Below are positions 1-11,679 of a stretch of DNA of 64,000 bases, piece after piece (the first letter of the stretch is position 1; every line of letters begins with the position of its first letter). Origin of the DNA: Adineta vaga. Its lineage: Eukaryota; Rotifera. The translations under genes and the position numbers were made by a program. The stretch covers positions 13,950,001 through 14,014,000 of the forward strand of contig CP075495.1 of the NCBI GenBank assembly GCA_021613535.1. Reading direction: 5' to 3'. The notes under the pieces were generated by a model. It saw only the letters and a list, made by a program, of their open reading frames with translations. It was not told the origin of the DNA and did not search any database.

Positions 1-150
1 AAAAAAACAAACAATGTATTTGTTGTCAATCAATTGAGTTCTATTTTGCCGAGAAAGAAAAGAAAAAGGACAAGGGAGAAATATATCGAATCTCATTTCT
101 ATCAAAACAATCATCGAACGACTTATTTGATACAATTTCTTTGTTATTTC

Positions 151-216
151 TTTTCTTTAGTTAATAAAACTATTAATTCAATGTTTGTAATCAAAAAATA
201 TTCAAATGGATTATGA
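151..216 (+). promoter_or_regulatory. Acceptor-like site and overlapping upstream reading frame before the Kv channel
   Basis: A pyrimidine tract ending in AG (151-160) is followed by ATG at 181. That ATG opens a short frame ending at 214-216, which overlaps the channel ATG at 206 in another frame. If the mRNA begins at or is spliced to 160, the upstream frame would be met first by scanning ribosomes. The acceptor could serve a cis 5' UTR intron or spliced-leader addition. No further promoter element is recognisable in 1-150. Confidence 0.35.
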
Positions 217-2735
217 AAAACTTGGTAACGGTGAACTTTATAAGACAACATTACTATCTGATGCTGTTCCATCTTTATCATCATCAACAGCAATTGGAAA
301 TGTGATTAGTAATCCAATTGATGAATGCCAGATTTCTCCATTCTTCTCCTCAACAACTCGTGATAGTGGTTGTTATTCAAGTACTCCAGCAGAAGAATGG
401 CATTTAATGCAACCACACCTGTCAATGGCAAACCATCATCAAAACAAACAAAAAGAGCAACAACAACAACAACAACAACAGGAAGGGCAATCATTATCAC
501 ATTCGACTTATCCAACGTTAAGTCGTCGTTCATCAGAAAGTGAACCTTTTGATAAAGTGATTATCAATATAAGTGGTTTACGTTTTGAAGCACGTGCATC
601 AACTTTACAACGTTTTCCGTGTACATTATTAGGTGATAAACAACGTCGTGCAGAGTTTTTCGATTATATGAATAATGAATATTTCTTTGAACGACATCGT
701 TCATCCTTTGAAGCTATTCTTTATTTCTATCAAAGTGGTGGACGTTTAACGCGACCTGAAAATATTTCAGCGGAAATCTTCTTAGAAGAAATCAAATTTT
801 TCGATCTTGGTATGTCAATTCATGTTTCGATAGAGTTGTCAAATTTTTCTAATCGAATTTGAGTCTTTCGTTAGATATGATCTTAATCGAATATACATAT
901 TGATTAGAAGGAATTGTTTTCGTTCGTCAATGAAATGTACTTGAAGTTCAAAGAAGTTTTGTATTCAACAGAGAGAAGATCAAATTGAATTATGTTAAAA
1001 TTCGAAGAGAAAAAATTCACTTCTTGAAAATAATGAGTTTTGCTTGACAGATTTTCTCTTGATTATTAAAGAATATAGATTGTAAGGAAGTTTGATTTTA
1101 TTCTCTTGAAAACTAATGATGTTTCCCGTTCTTTCTTTGAAGAATAAATATAATCGGAAATAAAATTATGTAAGATATTTAGTTCTCTCTCTCTCTCTCT
1201 CTTCATCGGATATGAATAAATCTCCATAATTTATTGAAATGAATAATTACAAAATACTTCTTTTCTGTTTCTAGGTGATGAAATTCTTAAACGATATCGC
1301 AAACAAGAAGGTTATGTTGAAGAAATTCCTATTGAAAGACCAGCGAATACTTTTCAACGCAAAGTTTGGGAAGCATTTGAATGTCCGGAATCATCGAATA
1401 TTGCACGAGTAATTGCAATTGTATCAATCGTCATGATTGTTGTATCAATCGCCTCATTTATCATTGAAACACTTCCATCCATACGGAATGAAATGACAGC
1501 ACCAACAATCCTTGTACCTAGTAATACAAGTGAAACTGGACATGAAATTCGACATGGAGGAGAAACGAAATGTTTTTGGCTATTTTTTGCTATTGAAACA
1601 GTTTGTGTTACATGGTTCTGTTTCGAATTAGTCTGTCGATTTCTTGTTGCACCATCGAAATTTGCTTTTATCAAAAATGGACCAAATGTTATCGATGTGG
1701 TTTCAATTATTCCATATTTCTTACAATTAATCGGTCTGATTTATCAAAAGAAAGATAGTGGTGTATCAGGATTTTCATCGACATTAACTGTACTACGAAT
1801 TGTGCGACTTGTTCGTGTCTTTCGAATATTTAAATTATCACGACATTTCAAAGTAAGATACTATAAATAGAATCAATTATACATATATTTTCTAAGCATT
1901 ACTTGACAAATAAATTTGTTTTTTCTTCTAGGGTTTACAAGTCTTAGCATTGACCTTTCTAGCATCATGGAAAGAATTACTTCTTCTAATGTTTTTTCTC
2001 TTTATTATTGTTGTTGTTTTTTCATCATTTATGTATTTTGTTGAAGCTGATTATACGAATGTATCACCAACAAAAATACCGACAACAGCAACAGCAACGT
2101 CATCATATATAACATCATCATCATCTATATCTAGTCTTTCAAATCTTGATACAAATCAACAATCATCCTCACAAAATGCAAATCAATTTTCCTCCATTCC
2201 TCATTCATTTTGGTTTTCTATTATTACAATGACAACAGTTGGCTATGGTGATTATGTTCCTCGAACAAATCTTGGTAAAGTTATCGGTGCCATTTGTGCA
2301 TTAACCGGTGTATTAACAATTGCATTACCTGTACCAATTATTGTTTCAAATTTTACCTATTTCTATCAACGACAAATGGAAGATAATGAACGACAATATC
2401 AAGCAATTCAACGTGCACACGCCAAACAATTCAATCAAGATAAAAATCAATTAGGTATTAATAATGATAAAGATCATGGTCCTGAATATAATGAATGGGA
2501 AACAATTCTCAATGAACCAGATTATTCCGATTATCGAGAAATTACTCATGCTGTTACAAAACGATTGGTACGTAATGCTTATTTTAAAGCATTTCGTGGA
2601 TCCAAAACGATTTCTCCGACCATGAGATATCAAACATTAGCACCTACATCACCAACATATCGAATTTATCAAACAGTTGATGATGATTATCGAACACGAG
2701 AGAGTGATTTAGAGAAAGTCTCTTTGCTACATTAA
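206..2735 (+). CDS. Shaker-type (Kv1-like) voltage-gated potassium channel
   Basis: Tetrameric plasma-membrane channel that repolarises excitable cells by voltage-gated K+ efflux. Exons 206-809, 1275-1852 and 1932-2735 (465- and 79-bp introns) give about 661 aa. Visible in order: a polyQ-containing N-tail; T1 tetramerisation domain at about 114-205; S1 about 243-265; S2 about 301-325; S3 about 338-358; S4 about 372-395 with Arg at every third position ([19 protein letters not shown]); S5; pore with filter TVGYGD at about 496-501; S6 with PVPIIV, the Kv1-like form of the PVP gate hinge. The T1 text and S4 match Kv1 better than Kv2-4. The S5-pore turret is about 50 residues of Ser/Thr/Asn-rich sequence, where Shaker has far fewer. 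The start is the first ATG in the T1 frame. A 3' splice-like site at 151-160 lies upstream and a short ATG frame at 181 overlaps the start. Confidence 0.93.
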
Positions 2736-3708
2736 AATTTCAATAATTACTTCTATATTTATACATCGAAATCTAAAGACAACAAAAGACTATACTCTTT
2801 GACTCTTATGTGTTTGTTTGTTTGATCGATTTTTCTCTATTCTCGTTGATTAACATGTACATTGCGACGATATATTTTTATGTGTGATGTTTGATTTCAT
2901 TCGTGACTATTTGTTTTCTAGAAATAATTTCCTTGAATGATATCAAATCAGTTGATTCTTATAAAATCTCAATGGAATATTTTGATGAAATAATTCAATG
3001 AAATCAATTTGTGTCGAAATTGTATGATAAGGATTTAGTAAATGTCATTCTGTAGTACAATCTAATTTATATATAAAAGAAAGAATTTTGAAAAAGAACT
3101 CTTTCTCGATCTATTCTCATGTGTATCTTTTTCTCATAGATAAATAAATGAATACTAAATAGAAATATCTTTTTTAGTTCCATTCATATGTCCATGTTTA
3201 TCTTTGTTACTTTGAGTTTTTCAGATGGCAAAAATTCGTTCTATTTCTCATCAATGATCAAATCAAATTAACATGCAAATGTGTACAAAGAAGCTATAGA
3301 AATAATTTGCAATCTATCTATCTTATTTTGGCTTCTTCTTGAAGATTATTTTATTGAATTGTAGATGGCGCTAGTTTCCCAATATATCAATAGATTGATT
3401 TTTTATGTAAATAAAAATTACTTTTTTTTGTTTTAATTATTTGAATACGAATAAAAATTGAAAAATAGAATGAAAATCTTATAAAATAAAATTTTCTTTT
3501 GAAATTATTGTAATATTCCTTAGCTACGATTGTTCAATGAACAATAGTTATGGTAGTTTAGTAAATTAATTATATATTCAAAGAAAATTTCAAACAATCT
3601 ACTACATATAAAAATTGACGTCGTGATTTTATTTTGATTTTTCGTTTCCTTTATTGAATATTAAATCATAATTAATCTGTTATTATTTACATCTATATCT
3701 GTTAAATA
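2736..3708. other. Intergenic, Kv channel 3' end to kinesin
   Basis: AT-rich spacer holding the 3' UTR of the channel and presumably the kinesin promoter. AATAAA-type signals occur near 3138. No reading frame, RNA gene or clear repeat is supported. Confidence 0.5.
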
Positions 3709-6700
3709 ATGACTAAATGTCTTCTCAAGGCTCTCAAAGCTGTTGATCTTCAAAATCATGTCGAATTATTTCGTTCACTTGGTTATGATTCAGCAGGTGC
3801 ATTAGCACATTTTCATAAAGAACATTTGAAATATTTACATTTATCTTCACAAGAATTACTTCGTTTTCATGCTCTTCTGGACGTTCTCAAAGAAGCAACA
3901 CGTGAAGGAAAAATTTGTCCACATTATTCCAAATGCAATCGTGATCTCTTACCTAAGAAAAGTACTTCATTATATTCAGGAACTAAAGAATCAATTCAAT
4001 ATCGCAGTTCTCAATTATATACAAAGAAATCTTCCAATGATAATTTAGATTGCAAACGATCTGCTAGTGCATTAGGAATTTCAGGACGTGTCTCAGGAAC
4101 ATCAACAAATCATGTAAATCATGCGAATGGATTTATTGTAGAACGACCAGCATCAGTCATGACTCAACAACAGCGATCAACAAATCAACAATTTTTTGGA
4201 CCCAAATCTATTGCTAATCGACCGACTGTTCAACATGTAAAAGTAAAGAATTAAGCACTTTTTACTGTTCGTCCTTGACATGTCCTTTTAATTGAGGATA
4301 ATCTGAAGAACGAAGATAATTACATAATACTATTATGTAATCAGAAAAAAATGCTATATTTCATAATGAATATTCAACTATAAAGATCTATCTAACATAC
4401 GAATCAACTGTATAATAGATTGAGAATGAAAATGTATTTCTTAAGTGAACTTTTCTGAACAATACATGAAGAGAATCGTTATGTCAGAATACTTATCCGA
4501 TTATTGAAAGAATGTAATGTCTATATTTTTGGTAGGTTAAATCGTATAACTACGGTGTACCAACAAATAAACGTCAACGAAATGCTTCTCAACGTATTCA
4601 TTATCAACATGAATCGACTGGTAATCATTCTTCGATATTTGTTTCATCAAATACAAATGCTACAGAAAGCATTTCCTATGAAAAACCTGCTGAAATTTAT
4701 GTTTATGCTCGTAAACGACCTTTATTATTAAGTGAAATTGATTTCTATGATACAATATCTGTACCTGATAATAAACATATAATTATTGGAGAAAATAAAG
4801 CAAATGTCGATGGTACATCATCATTAAAAAAGGTAATTTATCTATATTCGAGGGAAACAGAAAATATGATTTCGTAATTATTTATTAGACTGAATTTCAA
4901 TTTGATCAAGTATTTGGTTCTGATGCATCGAATAAATATGTATTTGAAAATACAGCATTACCATTTCTATCATCAAATCATCGTCATAATTTGACATATA
5001 TTTGTTTTGGTCAAACAGGATCTGGTTTGTTCGTTGTATAGAATTTCAATTTACATGTTCTTCCTTTTTCTTCTGATCATTAGGTAAAAGCCATACGATT
5101 TTCGGAGGTCGAAGTACTGATGGTTTACTCATTCATTGTACACAATTTTTGTTGAAAGAAACTAATCTACAAAATAAATTAATCTGTTCATTCTATGAAA
5201 TTTATAATAATCAAGTTTATGATCTTAGTAATACAAGCAAAAGGTTTCATTGAAGTTTATTTTTATGGAAAAAATTCGAAATATTTTTATTTTTTAGATT
5301 ATATGTTCGTGAAGATGGTGAACATCATGTGAATATTGTTGGTTTAACTGAAATACAATTACGAAATATAGATACATTACGTTCTATTATAAGTGATGGC
5401 TTATCACGTCGACATCATGGTAAAAGTGCATTTAATTCCAATTCATCGCGATCACATGCAATCTTTCAATTAATATTAAAAAATTCTTATAATCAAGCGG
5501 AAAATTTTCGTTTAATTTTCATTGATCTTGCTGGAAGTGAACGTGCAACGGATGCACAAAATAATCAACGAGAAACACGTCGTGAAGGTGCACAAATTAA
5601 TTCATCATTATTAGCACTGAAAGAATGTATTCGTTCAATGGATATGACACAAACACATGCACCTTTTCGACAAAGTAAATTAACTCATATTCTACGTGAT
5701 TCACTTGTCGGTTCGAAAACTCATACATGTCTAATGGCAAATGTTTCACCACCGGATGATTGTTCTCAATGTTCATTGAATACACTTCAATATGCATCGA
5801 GAATTCGTGATCTCAGTATGCGAAATCGACATCGATCAATGCCAATAACAAAAACACAGAAGAATCAATTCGATGATGAACATCATATTGCTATACCAAC
5901 AGGAAAAGAAAAATCTCAAAGAGCTTTTAAACCAGCAACAGCATCGACACCTGTTCATCCGAGATTGATTTCATCAGTTGAACATCAAACTTATATGTCA
6001 ACCGATCAAATAGGTTCGTATTGAGTAAAAGAAATTTGAATTATTTCAATCTTCTCTCTCTTTTCTTAGGTAATGATACTCGTAAAAGATCAGCAACAAC
6101 AAAACCAATGGATATTAATTGGCAATTAGCAGATAATGATCTTCCTATAACTGGTAATAATGATAATTTACGATCAAAATCACTTCGTTCGTCATCATCA
6201 CGTGAATTTTTATCCAATTTAAATAATAATAATCATCATCAAAATCAAAGTAGTAGTTTCTATTTAACTCGTTATGAACAATCACGAAAAAAACTCGCCG
6301 ATCAAGATGAAGGTTCATCAAGTTATTTTCCATTACCACAATCTGATATTAAAAAATCTTCAACCCATGAAGTTAAACATACAGAACAATGGAAAACAGT
6401 ACCTGCACCACCTGTTCTTTCTACACGACGTGTCTCTGAATCATCCACTGAACCAATCAATTCGACACGTATCATTCCAATTGCTCCTATTCAAATGTCG
6501 GATGATAATCAATATAGTAGTGCAACGAATACAGAGAGTCTTGGAACGAAAATTACAAAATTAGCTACGGGTATGCGTTCTTATCGACGATCACATAAAC
6601 GACGGGATTTTGTCGAAAAATTAAATCTAAATAAACAATCGGATACAGGTGGTACGACAACAACAGTAACAGCCGATACCGAACAAGGTATTTATTCTGA

Positions 6701-8496
6701 TCGTCAAGCAACACATAGAGATCAAACAGGATTCTTTAGTAATCGAGATGATCCATTATATGAAAGTAAAAAAGATGATCTTTTTTCTTTGTTTCAATCA
6801 TTCTAGTTTCTTTCCTAAATAGATCATTATAAATCAAATCATTTAACTCGAATCACACAAGCATCATCACCTATAGCAACAACACCTAAAACGTCTTCTT
6901 ATTATCCAAAATCTGATGTTATTTCTTCTTCATCACGTCGATCATTTTCATCACCAAATAAAAGTCATCATCGCCATCAACCAATACAATCATCATCATC
7001 ATCAAGTAGTTTAACAAGTGCTAATTCCAAAGAGAATCGTTATTCATCACCTAAACGTCGTCATCGAACAGTTCCCTATCCTATTCCAGCAAAGGGTTCC
7101 GATTCCGATGATTATAATCATCAACGTCAAACTTCTTCGAATCGAAACGATTCATCCGATATGAAAATCGAACGAGAACAAACAGATGATCAATTATTGC
7201 TCGAACAATTTTCTGATCGATCATCAAATAATTTCATGCAAGCACCATTAGATCAAATTAAACGTCATTATAATCAAACATTATCAACATCAACACCATT
7301 AAGTAAGTTATTAAGAACAAAAAAGAAACGTTTGGCTTTTTCCATGAATATTTCTTTTTTCAATGATCATTCAGAAGATTTTCGACGTAGACGAACAGAT
7401 TTAATTCCAACAAAAAAGTCATTTCCATCAGCATTTGATGATAATATTTATCGACTTTTTTGATAATTTTAATCTTATGTTTGATTTTGCCTTTGATTTC
7501 TATTGTTTTCTTTCTGCTTATTTCTTTTTTTCAGTTTCACCGATTAAAGATTACGGTATTCATGTCTCCGATCAATTGAATACTCTACGTACATTACTGG
7601 AAACAAGACTTCAAGAAAAAGATGATACATATCATCAAACAAAAGATTCATCCATATTACAATCATCACCTGGAACATTTACCAAAGATTTTCTTCAATC
7701 ATATCAACAATCAAAGTTTAAAAATTATCCCACAGAAATCGTCAGTGATGTTGATGATGATGATGATGATGATAATGATAATAAACAAAAAACGAAAGAA
7801 AATGGAAATTATTATGAAGAATATCAAGATAATAAATATCAAAGTGATGCTTTATCAACATCAACAATATCATCACATCAACCAGAAATTAATCAAAGTA
7901 GACTTCGTTCAAGTGCAAATGTTTCCTCAACGACAACAATTACACCGAATTTTACAGATAAACTTCATCCATGTAAGTACGAAATGATACCAAGATATTC
8001 TTTCCTGACAAATGTTCTGTTTCCTTCTGCGATTCACAACATTTGTATAAGAATAATCGATCATTTTAATCAAAAACTTTTTTCTTTGAAACTTTTAGAT
8101 GAACCACGTGCCTCATCTACTTCCACGACTGGTCTTTATTCTCAACTATTAACAAATAAAACTTATCAATCAACTAGCAATAATCATGATTCAATCAATG
8201 ATAGTGAACATCGATCAGATAAGATTTTACGATCACAAAATCGATATCCTACAACTTTAACTCATAGTTTAAATACACCTTCTTCTCAATCTCGTTCACC
8301 AATGTTAACATCTTCATTGAGTCCATTTGGTCAAACCAATGGTCATCATAAATCGATAGAGAATGGTAAAACAAGTTCACTTCTTTCAGGTACATCATTT
8401 GACGTTTTAATGACTAATCTTCGAAGTATGCGTGAAAAAGATCTTGATCTAATTATTCAAAATAATGATGATAATCTCATTCAATTTGCAGACTAA
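3709..8496 (+). CDS. KIF24: KIF24-like kinesin-13 with N-terminal SAM domain
   Basis: Kinesin-13 motors depolymerise microtubules; KIF24 acts at centrioles and restrains ciliogenesis in vertebrates. Nine exons: 3709-4236, 4536-4832, 4889-5024, 5084-5243, 5298-6013, 6070-6765, 6823-7302, 7535-7972, 8099-8496. They sum to 3849 nt, about 1282 aa, near human KIF24 (about 1370). An N-terminal SAM domain (residues 1-65) precedes a motor at about 228-550. The motor has P-loop GQTGSGKSHT, switch I NSNSSRSH, switch II DLAGSER and an LTHILRDS helix. SAM plus kinesin-13 motor is diagnostic of KIF24. The long C-terminal half is Ser/Asn/His-rich and low complexity, ending in a more ordered segment (about 1245-1282). 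Exon 7 can also be read through its donor to a stop at 7461, giving a basic alternative end. A polyadenylation signal lies at 8698-8703. Confidence 0.9.
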
Positions 8497-8760
8497 TATT
8501 TTCGTCTATTTCAATTTTAAACAGTGTTTGTTTTCTTCGCGATTTAGTAGAATTTTGGGCGTGGCTTTTTCTTTTGTTCATTGGTTTTATTGAGCTTATG
8601 AATATGTTTAGTTTTATGGAAGAATTTTTATTTATTCGAAAAACAATTTTTGTATACAGTTGTTTTTTTTTGTCTTGCTGTGCTGTACGTAGTCTAGAAT
8701 AAATAAATATGATCTATAAAAATAAATTTCTATCTCTTCCATTCAAATTATTCATTTCAT

Positions 8761-8769
8761 TCTTTTTAG
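8761..8769 (+). promoter_or_regulatory. Candidate trans-splice acceptor upstream of STI1-domain gene
   Basis: A pyrimidine-rich tract ending TTTTTAG sits 14 nt before the start codon at 8784 and only 265 bp after the kinesin stop. Spliced-leader trans-splicing is established in bdelloids, so this is a plausible spliced-leader site. A cis 5' UTR intron is the alternative. Confidence 0.4.
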
Positions 8770-8783
8770 ATTTTGAATTTATT

Positions 8784-9738
8784 ATGTCGGATGATGATGG
8801 TAATAAGGCAAACATTCGTGGTAATACGATTATTTGATCTTTGTTTTTTTCTATTAGATATTCCACCGTTGGAAGATATTCCGGAAACTGTAGTAGTGAA
8901 TAAAGCAACACCAAAACCGGTTGTAAAACATGTCGAAACACCAGTGGTAGTGGATAAAAATTTTGCCGGAATGAAAAAAGGATTCTTAACTAGTAATTCA
9001 AAACCACAAACAAAATCGAGTGAATTAATTGAAATATCACGTAAACCGGCAGATCAAACCAAAGATTTTCGTGTATTTGATGAAGTTCAACAAGCAATTA
9101 AAGATGAACAACAATCAAAAAGTGAGAATCGATATTTTGTTTTCCTAACTAAGAAAAAAGATATAAATATAATTCTAGACAGTTGGTTAACCAATGATCT
9201 TCTAAAACAAATCGAAGACGATGAATCACTAACACGATATTTTTCTAATCCATATTTTATGGAAGCAATTACTCTATTTCAACAAAAACCTCAAGAAGCA
9301 TTAGCAAAATATGGAAATAATGCTGAAGTTATGAAATTTTTTGAACGAATGGCGAAAATACTCGGTAAAAGGATCTCTAAAACAGCCATTCAAAAGTATC
9401 TCTTTTCATTTATTCTAATATAGGAACTCATTTCACATCCATAGCTGATCAAGAAGATAAGAACAAAAAGAAGCCCAATGTTGATCCCGAAGTCAATCAA
9501 CTTTTACAAGATGAACATGTTCGACAACTATTACTTGATCCTGATGTAACGAACTTAATGAAATTGTTACGCGAAGAACCTGCTAAAGCACAATGGTAAT
9601 AAAAAAGACATTTTTTTTTCGAATGAAAACATAGTTTTTCATCATGTTTCTTAATATAGGCTAATGCGTACTGCGGATGCATCAATGCGTGCAAAAATTC
9701 AACGACTTGTTCAATTAGGCTTACTTAGTATTGCCTAG
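8784..9738 (+). CDS. STI1/HOP-type DP-domain protein, unnamed
   Basis: Exons 8784-8820, 8858-9121, 9179-9364, 9424-9595 and 9660-9738 give 245 aa. The N-terminus is acidic, followed by a Pro/Val-rich linker and a MKKGFL segment. The C-terminal half has two helical STI1-like repeats, one around SLTRYFSNPYFMEAITLF and one around VNQLLQDEHVRQLLLDP, each of the 'D.....N P..m..i..f...P..a' type seen in Hop, Hip and ubiquilins. Such modules bind Hsp70/Hsp90 clients or chaperone tails; a co-chaperone role is inferred, and no TPR is present. The intron at 9122-9178 is 57 nt, a multiple of three and free of stops, so a retained form with 19 extra residues is possible. Polyadenylation signal at 9789-9794. 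Confidence 0.75.
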
Positions 9739-10754
9739 AAAGAATTCTTAGAAATATTCAATGTTTTCTCTTTTTTTAACTGTTTTCAAATAAATATTTC
9801 ACATTGAAAATGTTTTTCATTAAAATACAAAACGCATATAAGTGAAAAACAAACTATCCTAGATCCATATTTTCATCGCAAACTTCAATGATTCTTCGTC
9901 AAACCGGCATCATTCATCGATGCACTTAGATTTGAAGCCGTTTTTCTATAAAAATACTTTTATGCTCTATGGCGCATATCTTTTTTATTGACACATTGAA
10001 TGTTGCATGTTATCTATAACTGACGCTGTTGATCTTTCACCCTCAAGTATTTTCGAGGTAAACTAGTTGCTCGATGGTATAAACTACTTTTTGGATATTT
10101 TTAAAAGACGATACAGATCATATTATACGATGACGTTGAATTTGAATATGATATTCTTTTGTCAAATATAATCGTGACTATAACGACAGTAGCTTGTGAG
10201 TGATGTAATAAAAGTTTTTCTCCTCACCTATGATTTTATAAATGTTTTATTTGCAACAATAAGAAATATTTACATCAAATAATTATATAGGAAAAAAGAA
10301 AAAGAAAAAGGCTTAAAATTTTTCTGTCAGATGAATATATTTGGATGATTCTTCAATTGACAAATCAGGAATAGTTTAATCAGTTTTAGATAAGAAAAGA
10401 GCACATCAACTTTGAGATTCTTATTGTTGTCTTGAAATACAATCATTATTCAAGGTGTAGGCGAATGTATGAAAGTACACATGGCTTTTTCTTCTCTTTC
10501 TTTCTCATTCTCGGTTTCTATTGAGGTAGATGTGCGTGTTGTTGATCGTTTTTTTTCTCTCTCCCTCTTTTACATTACGTCTATGAAAAATAACTTGTCC
10601 TTTCATCGTTACTGCAGACACTTTCAAGTATTTACAGGTAGTTGTAGTGACGTCAATATATTTCTATCGAAAATAATAAAGTGTAGGAGGAATTGAAATA
10701 TAAAATCTAAAGATTTATGTCACATTTACTTTTAGAAACGAAAACGAAGTAAAA
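9739..10754. other. Intergenic, STI1-domain gene to NCS gene
   Basis: About 1 kb of AT-rich sequence with a polyadenylation signal at its start. An acceptor-like TTTTAG ends at 10735, 20 nt before the next start codon. A short frame at 10469-10696 lacks conserved features and is probably chance. Confidence 0.45.
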
Positions 10755-11679
10755 ATGGGAAATAAAAATGGTACCTATGATTCATTATTGGATGAAACTA
10801 AAGATTTACTTATGCAAAGAACTGGTAAGTTACATTGTCCTTTTAGATTTGATTTGAATTTTTCGATTATTGAATTTTTTGAAGGTTAAAAAGAGTATTC
10901 AAACTGAAAAGTGTTCTAAAAAGACGTCTATTTTCCTAAAATATCGAATATTTCTAATCTTCTTATCATTCTTTGTTTAGGAATGTCACAATATGATTTA
11001 GAATTATGGTATAAAGCAATCTTAGTAAGATATAAATGTTTATAAGAAAAAAAGGGAAAAAAATATTTTAATTTGTTTGATATATGAATGTTTAGGATCG
11101 ATCAAAAAAAGGCAAATTATCTAAAGAACAAATGATATCAATCTATAAAGATATGAGTGATCTCGATCCGACACGTATTCGAGATGTTGTTGATTCATTA
11201 GCAAATGTTTTTGACGAAGATCGTAGTGGTAATGTTGGTAAGTCGAGAGAAATCTTTTTTTTGAAAAGAAAATCTTCTTATATATTTGCTAGATATAAAT
11301 GAATTCATACGAGGATTTATTTTAACAACAAAAGGTGATTTACAATCTAAAATTGAATATACATTTCGAATTTATGATGAAAATGGTGATAATCAAATAT
11401 CCGGAGAAGAAATTAAGAAGATGGCAAATGTATTTTTTTTTCTAAAAAATGATTCGATTAAATAACAATTTCGTTTCTTTCTAGGCAATTTTACGAATGT
11501 TAGGTGCTGAAGAATCTAAAAATGATCCAGCTTCACAAGCTATTGTTCAACAATTTTTAGGACAATTTACAGGTGGTGAACATGGAGTTATTTATAAACA
11601 TGATTTTATTAAAACTGTCATGCAAAATCGAGAACTTTTGGCCATTCTTTCTCCATTTTATGGTATAGATGAGCAATAA
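10755..11679 (+). CDS. Neuronal calcium sensor (NCS)-family EF-hand protein
   Basis: Five exons (10755-10824, 10981-11024, 11096-11237, 11293-11429, 11485-11679) give 195 aa, the family's usual size (NCS-1 is 190). The MGNKNG start is an N-myristoylation-type sequence, implying a Ca2+-dependent membrane switch. EF1 is degenerate, as in all NCS proteins. EF2 (DEDRSGNVDINE) and EF3 (DENGDNQISGEE) have canonical Ca2+ ligands. EF4 (GGEHGVIYKHDF) has lost its acidic ligands, so two functional sites are predicted. The family regulates receptors, channels or PI4-kinase at membranes; the specific partner cannot be told. It is divergent from NCS-1, recoverin and KChIP, so no symbol is assigned. Confidence 0.85.
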
